A stretch of DNA of 64,000 nucleotides from Rhodococcus globerulus NBRC 14531 (GCF_001894805.1 NZ_BCWX01000004.1:62001-126000); one strand, 5' to 3'. Positions 46,696 to 55,357 are shown, numbered from the stretch's first letter. Notes: generated by a model not told the origin, from the letters alone. Numbers and translations: made by a program.

Positions 46696-47481
46696 CTATT
46701 CGGCCGTGACTCCGCCGTCGACCAGAATTGCCTGACCCGTCACGTACGAAGCATCCGAGGAAGCCAGGAAGGCCACTACCGAGGCAATCTCCTCCGGCTC
46801 TCCGTAGCGTCCGAGCGGTACGGACAGCGGCTTCGACGGGTTCTTCACCTGACCTGAGGTGGGCACGAGCGCCGCGGTATTCGCCGTCAGATTGGTCTTG
46901 ACCGCGCCCGGGCACACACTGTTCACGCGAATCCCCCTGGGCGCGTACTCCACAGCCAGCGTTTGCGTCAGCATCTTCACGCCGCCCTTCGACGCACGAT
47001 AAGGCGCCAAACCACCCTGAGTGGCCACAAAGGACGACGTCGATCCGCACGTGACGATCGATCCACGGCCGGCCTGCACCATCGACGGCAGGCACGCCGT
47101 AATCGCAAAGAACGTGCCGTTGAGATTGATGTCGAGGACGTTCTGCCACTCCGCGATCGGATATTCGTGACTGTCGACGCGAGCACCGCTGACACCGGCA
47201 GCGGTGAAGACGATGCTGATGGCACCGAACTTCCCAACCACCTGATCCGCGATCGACTTCAAGGCATCACTGTCGCGCACGTCGGCCCCGAAAGCCATGG
47301 CAGTGCCACCCCGGGAAACGATGTCGGCAACCGTACGCTCGGCCGCATCCTGATGGACGTCGATCACGGCGACTCGCGCTCCTTCCGCAGCGAGGCGTAG
47401 CGCCGAGGCGGCCCCGATCCCTGAGCCTCCACCCGTTACAAATGCAATCTCACCGTCGAGCCTGCGCACCGTCGTCGTCAT
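46696..47481 (-). CDS. SDR oxidoreductase
   Basis: Classical SDR of 261 residues: TGGGSGIG near 15-22, TAAG in the NNAG position, catalytic Ser in TCGSTSS and YRASK. The ATG 47481 follows GGGAG with 8 bases; the frame opens to 47496. It lies between the TRAP permease gene and the binding-protein promoter, on the same strand, so it is probably the third gene of the DctQM transcript. Confidence 0.9.
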   Translation of the reverse strand: MTTTVRRLDGEIAFVTGGGSGIGAASALRLAAEGARVAVIDVHQDAAERTVADIVSRGGTAMAFGADVRDSDALKSIADQVVGKFGAISIVFTAAGVSGARVDSHEYPIAEWQNVLDINLNGTFFAITACLPSMVQAGRGSIVTCGSTSSFVATQGGLAPYRASKGGVKMLTQTLAVEYAPRGIRVNSVCPGAVKTNLTANTAALVPTSGQVKNPSKPLSVPLGRYGEPEEIASVVAFLASSDASYVTGQAILVDGGVTAE

Positions 47482-47573
47482 TGAAAAAACTCCCATTCGT
47501 CAATCTTCTCGACTCCACCCCGCCTGGGGCGTCGCCTGACTACATCCGTCGAATTCACCACCACGACAGCGTT

Positions 47574-49094
47574 TTAACCTGCACCACGATCAGGAAGGAA
47601 GGTCGCGATCTCCGGGAAGAAGATCAAGATCAGGATCACGATCACTGCCATGGGCAGGAACCAACCGGCGGCAACGAACACGTCTTTGAGGGAAATCGGC
47701 GTGCCGAGGTTGACCTTGGGGTCCTTGACCAGTGAGTGAACGATCATCGACAGGATTCCCACTGGCGGGCTGATAACGGCCAGTTCGCACATGAAGACGA
47801 CAAACGCGCCGTACCAGAGCATGGAGATATCCAGGGCAGCCAACGTCGGAATCAGGATCGGCACGGTCAAAACCATCATTGCCAAAGAGTCCATGAAGGC
47901 GCCGAGGAAGAGGTACACCACCATCATCATCAGAAGGAACTGCACCCGGCCGAGGTTCATATCGGCGACGAGGTCGGCAAATCCGTTGCTGATGCCGGTC
48001 AAGGTCATCATGCGCGAGAGGATGGCAACACCCACCAGCAGCATGAAGATCGCGCCAACGGTAGCCACTGCGCCGAGGGAAGCCTCCGACACCGCGGCCC
48101 AGGCCCCGCCCTTGCGCTTCCAGATCAGCAAGACAACAAGTGATGCAAGTGCCGCAACGGCACCCGCTTCCGTCGCAGTGAAGAGACCGGAGAACATGCC
48201 GTACGTAATGATGACGACGATCAGCGGCACTGGCCAGATCTTCACCAAACTGTCGAAGCGTCCACGCCAACTTGTCTTGACGATCGACGAAGGATCAGCA
48301 GCACTGGGATCGACGCCCTTACCGAACTTGGCAAAGACCACGATCATGATCGTGAACATGACCATCACCAGTAGACCCGGTCCGATGCCTGCCATCAGTT
48401 GCTTGCCAACCGGCACCTCGGCGATGCCCGCGTACAGAACCATGAGAATGCTCGGGGGGATCAACTGTCCGGGCAGGCTGGCAACTAGAACCGCGCCGAC
48501 CGCCAAGTGCTTGCTGTACCCGGCCTTCAACATCTCCGGAACGCCGATGCGTGCCAGTGCATACACCGTGCCGGTGGTGGATCCGCTGACTGCACCCAAC
48601 CCGGCGCCGGCGAGGTTGGTTCCCGCAGCGAGTCCGCCGGGAAGCCAACCGAGCCACTGACGTCCGGCCCCGTAAAGACTTTCCGTCAACCCCGACTTCC
48701 ACAGGAACAGGCCCATCAGGATGAACATCGGCAGCACGCTCAGTGTCCAGCTGGCGACCTCGTCATAGGGCACCGTGGCAAAGATCGTCTCGACCACTTT
48801 CGGACCGCGCATCGAATACATGGCTGCCATGGACGGCACGATCATGGCGACGGCAACGGGCAGACGCAAGAAGATCAGCATCACCATGCAGACGATGGCT
48901 GCAATGCCGATCGCTTCCGTCTTGAGTGGCAAGAAGATTGCGACGCTCGAAATGATTGTGGCGGCGACGAACAGACTGAACGTGATCCACGACCGGTAGG
49001 CGAGTTTCTTGTTCGGCCCGACAAACGATTCCGGCGTACGACCCGACTCCCCGGATGGCGTCTTCACGTTCTCGACCTCGGAAACAGTGCTCAT
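47574..49094 (-). CDS. TRAP transporter large permease (DctM type)
   Basis: Integral membrane protein of 506 residues with about 12-14 hydrophobic segments. DctM features: PSMAAMYSMRGP, ILMGLFLWKSG, the conserved LIPPSILMVLYAG motif and GAFMDSLAMMVLTVPILIP. The N-terminal roughly 40 residues are soluble and polar, longer than usual. Start overlaps the DctQ stop by one base (TAATG), so the two subunits are coupled. Confidence 0.92.
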   Translation of the reverse strand: MSTVSEVENVKTPSGESGRTPESFVGPNKKLAYRSWITFSLFVAATIISSVAIFLPLKTEAIGIAAIVCMVMLIFLRLPVAVAMIVPSMAAMYSMRGPKVVETIFATVPYDEVASWTLSVLPMFILMGLFLWKSGLTESLYGAGRQWLGWLPGGLAAGTNLAGAGLGAVSGSTTGTVYALARIGVPEMLKAGYSKHLAVGAVLVASLPGQLIPPSILMVLYAGIAEVPVGKQLMAGIGPGLLVMVMFTIMIVVFAKFGKGVDPSAADPSSIVKTSWRGRFDSLVKIWPVPLIVVIITYGMFSGLFTATEAGAVAALASLVVLLIWKRKGGAWAAVSEASLGAVATVGAIFMLLVGVAILSRMMTLTGISNGFADLVADMNLGRVQFLLMMMVVYLFLGAFMDSLAMMVLTVPILIPTLAALDISMLWYGAFVVFMCELAVISPPVGILSMIVHSLVKDPKVNLGTPISLKDVFVAAGWFLPMAVIVILILIFFPEIATFLPDRGAG

Positions 49095-49675
49095 TACGCT
49101 TCTACCTCGGAATCAGGGGTGTGGGGCGGCTTCGCTTCGCGCAATCGCTCGTCGTCCGCGACCTTTGCCGCAATCAATTCCTCAACTGTGTTCGGATGCA
49201 TGACCGCTCGGTAGGCAACGTATCCGAATTGCACTGTGAGACTGGCAAAGACCAACGGAACCAGGAATGCGACAGGCCACGAGATCAAGGTGCTGACACC
49301 TGCGGTGTCGCCGATCTTGGCCGAGTGCAGCGCTTCTTCCCATCCGTACCAAGCAAATCCGGCCATCACCACAGCCGTGACGACGTAACCGAATCCCAGA
49401 ACCCATCGCCGCGTCACTTCCGGCAACTTGTCGAAGATCAAGTCTGCGACGATGTGTTCGTTGCGAGCCTGCGCTGCCACGAACCCGAGCAACGCGATAA
49501 TCGGGACGTACCAGTACTGGGTCAACTCCAGTGTGTGATTGATCGGGTTGCCACCGAGCGAACGCAACAACGCATTGGCGGCGATGTGCACCATCATCAC
49601 GAACGTGGCAATGACGGCTGGCACCTCGATCAGCAAGAGAAGGCGACTTTCACGCCCCGCGCTCGATGCGCTCAT
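49094..49675 (-). CDS. TRAP transporter small permease (DctQ type)
   Basis: Membrane protein of 193 residues with four predicted helices (VPAVIATFVMMVHIAANALL; TQYWYVPIIALLGFVAAQAR; and two further), the ELTQYW region and the NEHIVADLIFDKLP segment typical of DctQ. The C-terminal roughly 30 residues are charged and cytoplasmic. The frame opens at 49720, but the ATG at 49675 follows GGAG with 8 bases. First gene of the DctQ-DctM-SDR transcript. Confidence 0.88.
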   Translation of the reverse strand: MSASSAGRESRLLLLIEVPAVIATFVMMVHIAANALLRSLGGNPINHTLELTQYWYVPIIALLGFVAAQARNEHIVADLIFDKLPEVTRRWVLGFGYVVTAVVMAGFAWYGWEEALHSAKIGDTAGVSTLISWPVAFLVPLVFASLTVQFGYVAYRAVMHPNTVEELIAAKVADDERLREAKPPHTPDSEVEA

Positions 49676-49760
49676 GATCCATACTCCAAACTGCCTGTCG
49701 GCGGTGACGACACCGGCCAACTTATAAGCTCTTCGTGATTCGAGTCACGACCAAAGAGTA

Positions 49761-49789
49761 ATCATTCGCCTAGATTGCCTCAGAGTCAA
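49761..49789 (-). promoter_or_regulatory. Promoter of the TRAP permease operon
   Basis: Minus strand: -35 TTGACT (49789-49784), 17-base spacer, -10 AATGAT (49766-49761), 86 bases before the ATG. It aligns over about 46 bases with the DctP promoter. Upstream at 49816-49832 (plus) is GGTAATCATCATTTG, resembling the shared palindrome core. Confidence 0.7.
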
Positions 49790-49889
49790 GAACTATGCGG
49801 ATCATTTTCATAAAAGGTAATCATCATTTGGGATCAACTCGAAAACTGAAGGCCAAGAAGCCCACTCAGTGTCGAAAACGCCGTCGACA

Positions 49890-49935
49890 CGTCTAGCGGC
49901 CGTTCACCCCACCGGGGTCCAACAGCCGCTAGACG
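49890..49935. terminator. Terminator after the paired-ACAD operon
   Basis: Perfect 11-bp arms CGTCTAGCGGC (49890-49900) and complement (49925-49935), with a nested small hairpin ACCCC-ACC-GGGGT inside. It begins 24 bases past the ACAD stop at 49959. Confidence 0.8.
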
Positions 49936-49958
49936 AACACGAAAAATACTGTGTCAGA

Positions 49959-51056
49959 TCAGATTCCAACCAAGTCGGCCAATTCGGCACGATGATGATT
50001 GCTGTTGCCGAAGATCGGTTCGACTGCCTTGGCTCGCCGGAAGAACAGGTGCGGATCCGCTTCCCAGGTAAAGCCGATACCACCATGAACCTGGATATTC
50101 GTACTCGCACACAATGTCAGGCACTCGGAGGCCTGTCCCTTTGCCATGATCGCCGCCTGGACGAACTCGTCACTGCCGTGCTCAGCACACATCGACGCGT
50201 ACATGACCGTGGCCTGAGCCGCGTCAACCGAGATCGCCATGTCCGCACATTTGTGCTTGATCGCCTGGAACGAGCCGATGACGCGATTGAACTGGACGCG
50301 CTGCTTTGCATACTCGACTGCCATGTTCAGCGCTGCTTCCGCAGCACCGAGCGCTTCGTTGGCGAGGAGCGTGCGCACGATACCGACCACCCGCCCGAGC
50401 GATGTGACGTCCGATCCGAGCAGCTGCGCCGGGGCATCGCTCAGTTCGACGGTTGCGACCGGGCGAGTGAGATCAAGCGAGTCCCGTTTCGTCACAGTCA
50501 CACCGGCTGAATTCGCCTCCACCACATACAGCGCCACCGCACTACCGTCCGGGGTCACTGCCGGAACCACCAGGAGATCTGCGACGTGGCCGAACGCGAC
50601 GTAGTCGAGTCGCCCTGTCAGCTTCGGTTCGTCTCCCGTTGCACGCACCGGCGACCCGTCCACTTCAGTGTCCTTGGCGCCGACAAGGGCAAGTGAACCG
50701 ATAACGCTGCCGTCCAACAGCTTCGGCAGAAGTTCCTGTTTCTGGGCGTCATTTCCCAGTCGCAGGATCGCCTCGATCGCGCCGGTCGTCGTAATCATCG
50801 GAACCGGGGTCAGAGCGCGCCCCAATTCCTGTGCCACGATCGCGGTTTCAAGGAAACTGAAGCCGCCACCGCCGAACTGCTCGGCGATATGCAGGCCAGG
50901 CACACCCATGTTGGAGGCCAACAACTGCCAGGTTTCGACGTCGTAATCGCCGTCGGTGGCGATATCGCGGACCTTGTCCATAGGTGCACGTTCGGAAAGG
51001 AGTCGGCGCAGCGAAGCGCGGAACTCTTCCTGATCCTCGTCGAATGCGAAGTACAC
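49959..51056 (-). CDS. Acyl-CoA dehydrogenase, small partner of a heteromeric pair
   Basis: ACAD-family protein of 365 residues. It resembles the subunits of two-gene heterotetrameric dehydrogenases of actinobacterial steroid side-chain pathways (ChsE/FadE pairs). The C-terminal IQVHGGIGFTWEADPHLFFR is diagnostic of this group. The usual Glu-Gly-Thr catalytic loop is missing, as expected if the base is supplied elsewhere in the pair. The GTG 51056 follows GGAAGAG. It is 45 bases after the second ACAD gene, its likely partner. Confidence 0.9.
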   Translation of the reverse strand: MYFAFDEDQEEFRASLRRLLSERAPMDKVRDIATDGDYDVETWQLLASNMGVPGLHIAEQFGGGGFSFLETAIVAQELGRALTPVPMITTTGAIEAILRLGNDAQKQELLPKLLDGSVIGSLALVGAKDTEVDGSPVRATGDEPKLTGRLDYVAFGHVADLLVVPAVTPDGSAVALYVVEANSAGVTVTKRDSLDLTRPVATVELSDAPAQLLGSDVTSLGRVVGIVRTLLANEALGAAEAALNMAVEYAKQRVQFNRVIGSFQAIKHKCADMAISVDAAQATVMYASMCAEHGSDEFVQAAIMAKGQASECLTLCASTNIQVHGGIGFTWEADPHLFFRRAKAVEPIFGNSNHHRAELADLVGI

Positions 51057-51101
51057 GATTGCTCTTCCGTTCTGCCGCACGAGCGGCGAAAGCGTTTGCG
51101 A

Positions 51102-52361
51102 TCAGGCGCTCTTGCGTCGCCCGATGTCCTGGAATGGACCACCGTCGAGGCGGGGCTCCTTAGGTAGTCCGAGTAGCTGTTCACCGATGATGTTGCGCTG
51201 CACCTGTGAACTGCCGCCGTAAATCGTTGCGGCCCTTGCATACAGAGCGATATCGGTCCAGCAGTTCGACGAGTTCTCGGTGCCAGGTTGTGGGGTGACC
51301 AGAATGCCGCCGTTGCCCTGACCCGTCGGCGCCAGTGCTTCCAGTCCGAGGATCTCCATCCCCAGTTCGGTGTACCGCTGGAAGAACTCGCTCCAGATCA
51401 CCTTGCTGAAAGATCCGTCGACGCCGGGGACACCGCCGCTGAGCAGCTTCGTCAACGCCCGATATCCGCGGAACCTCATCGTCTGCACGCGAGACCAGCA
51501 CCACGCCAGCTCGCTGCGAATGTGCGGGTCGTCGGAAAGTCCACGCTCACGGGCCAATTCGATCATTCGCTCGACCTCGCGCCCGAATCGAACGGCGTCG
51601 GTGGTTGCCCGCACTCCCCGCTCGAATCCAAGCAGCATGTTGGCAGTGGTCCACCCACCGTTGACTTCGCCGAGCACGTTGGCCTTCGCGGTCCGCGCGT
51701 CGGTGAAGAACACCTCGTTGAAGGCAACGTAGCCGGCGGCATTGACGATGGGCCGGACCTCGACTCCCGGCTGATCCATCGGCACCAGCAGGAAGGACAG
51801 ACCCCGATGCTTGACGGCAGTCGGGTCTGTCCGAACGATCGCAAAAATCCAGTTGGCGTGGCTGCCGGCCGACGTCCACGTCTTCTGGCCGTTGATGACC
51901 CATTCGTCGCCGTCGAGCACTGCCCGAGTTCGCATGCCTGCCAGGTCGGAGCCGGCTTCCGGCTCCGAATAACCCTGGCACCAGACGTGCTCACCGGAGA
52001 GCATGCGCGGAAGGAAGTAGTCCTTCTGCTCGTCCGTGCCCAGCACTGTGATCGTATTTCCGAGCAGCTTCAAGCCGAGGGAGTCGTTCTCGGTGCCTTC
52101 CGGCACTCCGAGTCGCATCAATTCCTCGTTGAGGACAACCTGCTCGAGATCGGACAGGCCGCCGCCGCCGAATTCCTTCGGCCACGAGACGGCAAGCAAG
52201 TTGTTTTGCGAGAGTACTTTTCGCCACACCTTCAAGAACTCGACCTGCTCGCCGTCCGGTAGCGAGCCGATGCCACGCCAGTCTTCCGGAAGGTTCGATT
52301 CGAGCAGAGCCCGGATCGCCGAGCGGTACTGCTCGGCCTCCGCCGGGTATGTGATGTCCAT
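51102..52361 (-). CDS. Acyl-CoA dehydrogenase, large partner of a heteromeric pair
   Basis: ACAD-family protein of 419 residues of the FadE26/28/34-like group: [62 protein letters not shown]. At the position of the usual YEGT loop it has [10 protein letters not shown], so the Glu is Gly. Together with the following ACAD it would form an alpha2beta2 enzyme acting on a bulky, possibly polycyclic or branched, acyl-CoA. It follows the double CoA-transferase by 3 bases. Confidence 0.9.
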   Translation of the reverse strand: MDITYPAEAEQYRSAIRALLESNLPEDWRGIGSLPDGEQVEFLKVWRKVLSQNNLLAVSWPKEFGGGGLSDLEQVVLNEELMRLGVPEGTENDSLGLKLLGNTITVLGTDEQKDYFLPRMLSGEHVWCQGYSEPEAGSDLAGMRTRAVLDGDEWVINGQKTWTSAGSHANWIFAIVRTDPTAVKHRGLSFLLVPMDQPGVEVRPIVNAAGYVAFNEVFFTDARTAKANVLGEVNGGWTTANMLLGFERGVRATTDAVRFGREVERMIELARERGLSDDPHIRSELAWCWSRVQTMRFRGYRALTKLLSGGVPGVDGSFSKVIWSEFFQRYTELGMEILGLEALAPTGQGNGGILVTPQPGTENSSNCWTDIALYARAATIYGGSSQVQRNIIGEQLLGLPKEPRLDGGPFQDIGRRKSA

Positions 52362-52364
52362 AGG

Positions 52365-54731
52365 TCAGGATTCCTTTACCGCGACCGTGGGCAGCTTGCA
52401 CACAGTTGCCATGAATGAGTCGACCTCACCGGCGCTGTAGCCCAGCTCGGCAAGGATCTCCGCTGAGTGCTGACCGAGCTGCGGGCTTCCACCCTTGAAC
52501 CGGCCAGGCGTATCGGACAGATGGATCACCATGCCGACTTCGCGCGACCAGCCGTACTCGGGGTGGTGATGCTCGACGACACGCGAGGAGTCGAGCGCCC
52601 ATTCCTCCCACAGCAATTCAGGCATGATCGGGTAGTCGAGTGGGATCTCCGCAGGCACCTTGTTGTCGTCGAGCAACTTGAATGCGCCGGCGCTGTCGAG
52701 TGCAGCAAATGCGGTGCCCAAGATGTCCGCGAGCGCATCAGCATTCTCGACGCGGGCCGCTTTGGTGGCAAAACGCTCGTCTGTCACGAGGTCTACCGCA
52801 TTGAGTGCAACCGCCAGACGACCGAATGCCGCGTCGCCGAAGACAGCGATGCAGATCCACCCGTCCGACGTCTTGTACAGGCGGTAGAGCGGGGACCAGC
52901 CGTTCTGCTCGGAATCGAGTTCGTGTGCCGGGATCGCATGGCCGTCGAGATCGGCCGAGTGTTCGCTGATCACAAACAGACTGGAATGCAACTGCGGACT
53001 CTCCACGTACTGTGCTTCACCGGTGTTGAGGCGGTGGTGCAGTCCGAGCAGAACCGTGACGGCTCCGAGGAAACCGTTGTAGAGATCCTCGTTACCGATG
53101 ACCCGACGAATCGGCGGATTGCCTTTGCCGGAGCCCTCGAAGTTGAGTCCGACCAGTCCGGAGACCAACGGCGCGAAGGACTTCAGCGACGACTTCGGAC
53201 CAGCCGAGCCGAATCCGGGCAGGTATGCGTACAGAAGGTTCGGATTGATTGTCTTGAGCTGTTCGTATCCGAGACCGATCTTCTCGGCTTTACCCGGACG
53301 GTAGTTCTGCAGCACGACGTCGGCTTCGGCGACCAACCGGTGGGCAATTTCCTGGCCCTCCTTGGTGCGCATGTCCAAGGCGATATTGCGCTTTCCACGG
53401 TTTGCACCTTCGAAAAGGTCGCCGAGCGGACGCATCTGATCACCGACGAGCGGCTCGATCTTGATGACATCTGCGCCCAGATCAGAGAGCAGACGCGCCC
53501 CGAAGCCGGTGGCAAAGTAGGAGCTGAAGTCGAGAATCTTGACGCCCTGAAGCGGCGCCGTCACAGCGGAGCCTTCAGTAGGCGCGGGTGCCCAGATCGG
53601 CGAGCGCTCGATTTCGTCGATGCGGGTGTCGTGCGCACCGGGACGCGGCGCAGCAGTCGGCACAGCTGGCTTCGACTTCTCGAAACGAATGACCGGTCCG
53701 ATCTGCCGGATCGTTCCGTGGTCATCGTCTGGCAGGTCGATCGCGATTTCGGCGAACTTCACCTGGTCGTCTTCGAAGGTCTCTTCCGGATGCAAGAGCG
53801 GCAGCGCTGCAATGTCGGCGGCATGGAACATCTCGAGCCACTCGTCGCGGTTACGCGACTTGAATGCCTCGGGAACCTTGTTGCGCGCGATGTTGAGTTC
53901 GATGTCGTTGAGCGGCACCGACATCTCGGGACCGTCGATGGTCTGCGTCTGGTCACCGAAACCGAGGAGGTCCATCATGCGCTTGTACGACCCGGGACCG
54001 CCGGTGTGCGGGGTCAGCCATTTACCGTCGGCGCATTGGAAGGGATCGGTGATCAGGCGCTTGTTACCGAATCCGGTCTGCGTACCACTGCGCGCCAGGT
54101 ACGAAATGTCCTTCTCGTTCCACCACCAATTCATCGACGAGATAGCCAGCATTCCGTCGAGCAGGGAGGTGTCGACCTTCTGGCCGGTGCCGTTGAGCTT
54201 TCGGGCACGCAGCGCCGAGAGAATACCGATCGTGGTGATGAAAGCGGTGCCGTACGACACCGTCGGGTGGCCCATGAAGATCGGACCGGATCGGTGGCCA
54301 CCCTGCTCTGCCATCTGACCCAAACGCGCATTGAGGAGCGCTTCGTAGCCGGGGCGTGCGGCGAGCGGTCCTTCGTTGCCGTAACCGGTAACCGAGGCGT
54401 AGACCAATTCGGGATGACGAGCGTGAACTGCCTCGTAGTCGAGCCCGAAGTCCTTCGCACGTCCCGTACCGAACGACTCGATGAAAACATCTGCAGTGGA
54501 GAGCAACTGCTCGGCGATGCGGCGTCCCTCATCAGTACGCAGATCGGCCTGAACGCTCCACTTTCCACGATCGAGTGACTTACGCATCGCAGAATGAGCG
54601 TCGTGGCCACCGCCGGGACGCTCCAGTTTGATGACCCGCGCTCCGTAGTCGGCAAGCATCATGCTGGAGATAGCAGACGGCATACCCCAGCTCGCATCAA
54701 CGACAACAAGTCCGTCAAGTGGACCGACCAT
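52365..54731 (-). CDS. Double-length (tandem-domain) family III CoA-transferase
   Basis: Protein of 788 residues made of two CaiB/BaiF-like halves. The first (about 1-385) begins MVGPLDGLVVVDASWG and has the catalytic-type Asp192 in DTSLLDGMLA. The second (about 400-788) begins PLQGVKILDFSSYFATG and has all the structural motifs, but at the aligned position VESPQLHSSL gives His582 instead of Asp. Family III enzymes are interlocked dimers, so the fusion may be a built-in heterodimer with one working site. It is the third gene of the 55.2-50 kb operon, followed by the paired ACADs. Confidence 0.9.
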   Translation of the reverse strand: MVGPLDGLVVVDASWGMPSAISSMMLADYGARVIKLERPGGGHDAHSAMRKSLDRGKWSVQADLRTDEGRRIAEQLLSTADVFIESFGTGRAKDFGLDYEAVHARHPELVYASVTGYGNEGPLAARPGYEALLNARLGQMAEQGGHRSGPIFMGHPTVSYGTAFITTIGILSALRARKLNGTGQKVDTSLLDGMLAISSMNWWWNEKDISYLARSGTQTGFGNKRLITDPFQCADGKWLTPHTGGPGSYKRMMDLLGFGDQTQTIDGPEMSVPLNDIELNIARNKVPEAFKSRNRDEWLEMFHAADIAALPLLHPEETFEDDQVKFAEIAIDLPDDDHGTIRQIGPVIRFEKSKPAVPTAAPRPGAHDTRIDEIERSPIWAPAPTEGSAVTAPLQGVKILDFSSYFATGFGARLLSDLGADVIKIEPLVGDQMRPLGDLFEGANRGKRNIALDMRTKEGQEIAHRLVAEADVVLQNYRPGKAEKIGLGYEQLKTINPNLLYAYLPGFGSAGPKSSLKSFAPLVSGLVGLNFEGSGKGNPPIRRVIGNEDLYNGFLGAVTVLLGLHHRLNTGEAQYVESPQLHSSLFVISEHSADLDGHAIPAHELDSEQNGWSPLYRLYKTSDGWICIAVFGDAAFGRLAVALNAVDLVTDERFATKAARVENADALADILGTAFAALDSAGAFKLLDDNKVPAEIPLDYPIMPELLWEEWALDSSRVVEHHHPEYGWSREVGMVIHLSDTPGRFKGGSPQLGQHSAEILAELGYSAGEVDSFMATVCKLPTVAVKES

Positions 54732-54779
54732 TGCACCGTCTCCTTATCTCATGCGCGATACGCGCAGCATTTACCTGCC

Positions 54780-54794
54780 GGCCGGCGACCGGCC
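54780..54794. other. Small hairpin between mini-gene 2 and the double CoA-transferase
   Basis: Perfect GGCCGG-CGA-CCGGCC stem-loop (54780-54794), about 46 bases past the stop of the mini-gene and 49 bases before the transferase start. Too short to be a sure terminator; it could reduce read-through or stabilise an RNA end. Confidence 0.4.
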
Positions 54795-54839
54795 AAATGT
54801 TGTTATTTTCGAGCGAAACCGATTGAGAGCCTTATCGGT

Positions 54840-54986
54840 TCAGTCGGACGATGGAAGCGGCTTAGCCGTCACGAGCTCCATTGGAACTCCGTGGCAGGTG
54901 AACTGCCCGTCACCCTTCTTGACGCAGATGATCTGCGTCTCGCACGTTGCGCATGTGTAGCGCTTACCAACCTCGTTCATGTACAT
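54840..54986 (-). CDS. Desulforedoxin-like mini-protein 2
   Basis: A 48-residue protein, MYMNEVGKRYTC at the start. Its ligand pattern is Cys12-x2-Cys15 ... Cys31-His32, followed by G-V-P-M-E, as in the FeS4 (Dx) domain of desulforedoxin/desulfoferrodoxin, where the usual pair is Cys-Cys. The replacement by His and an additional Cys21 are unusual. The ATG at 54980 (third residue) has better spacing from the AAGGGG element than ATG 54986. It is 54 bases after the first mini-gene and 108 before the double CoA-transferase, all on one strand. Function unknown. Confidence 0.78.
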   Translation of the reverse strand: MYMNEVGKRYTCATCETQIICVKKGDGQFTCHGVPMELVTAKPLPSSD

Positions 54987-55040
54987 GCCCCTTCTTGCTG
55001 ACGCATTACGGCAGACCGGAATGCTGTGATTGGCGGTTTG

Positions 55041-55187
55041 CTATGCGCCGAAAGTGATTTCGACCGGCTGAGCGCAGCAGCTCAGCGCCGAGCCGCCGGC
55101 CTTCGTCACGATCGCCTCGGACCCGCAGACATTGCAGCGCAGTCGGTTGCCGTTACCGGCCTTCGTTCCCTCGGAATCAGAACTCAT
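55041..55187 (-). CDS. Desulforedoxin-like mini-protein 1
   Basis: A 48-residue protein with a Ser/Gly/Lys-rich N-terminus and the pattern Cys18-x2-Cys21, then Cys37-Cys38 followed by A-Q-P-V-E. This is the complete four-Cys iron-binding (Dx) motif of desulforedoxin, with 15 residues between pairs. The ATG at 55187 follows AAGGAG with 6 bases, a very strong site, which supports real translation despite the size. It is the first gene of the operon with mini-protein 2, the double CoA-transferase and the ACAD pair. It could be a small electron carrier or a zinc-binding protein. Confidence 0.82.
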   Translation of the reverse strand: MSSDSEGTKAGNGNRLRCNVCGSEAIVTKAGGSALSCCAQPVEITFGA

Positions 55188-55245
55188 CTCGCACTCCTTG
55201 TCGTAACACCCGCGGACTCAACCCGAACCCACTGTAACCTATTTC

Positions 55246-55275
55246 ACTATAATCATGATCATAGACTTTCGGCAA
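55246..55275 (-). promoter_or_regulatory. Promoter of the mini-protein/CoA-transferase/ACAD operon, with operator
   Basis: Minus strand: -35 TTGCCG (55275-55270), 18-base spacer, -10 TATAGT (55251-55246), 59 bases before the start. An 18-bp palindrome with one mismatched pair (55247-55264, CTATAATCA/TGATCATAG) fills the spacer and -10, a standard repressor position. Confidence 0.55.
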
Positions 55276-55336
55276 CCGTAAATATCGCAAGCGGAAGATG
55301 CGCGCTGCATACAGGGGGCACATCCGCATTCTCGAC

Positions 55337-55357
55337 ACTATTCATGATTATCATTAT
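55337..55357. promoter_or_regulatory. Candidate operator upstream of the DUF35-LTP operon
   Basis: Within CATGATTATCATTATTTG the core GATTATCAT matches the palindromes at 29994 and 41541. It lies 70-90 bases before the DUF35 start and about 75 bases from the other palindrome of this divergent region. I could not place clear -35/-10 boxes for the plus strand. Confidence 0.4.

Noticed and set aside
52467..54578. 703-codon open frame on the plus strand
   Set aside because: Antisense to the double CoA-transferase, whose protein motifs are unmistakable; no family resemblance and no start signal.
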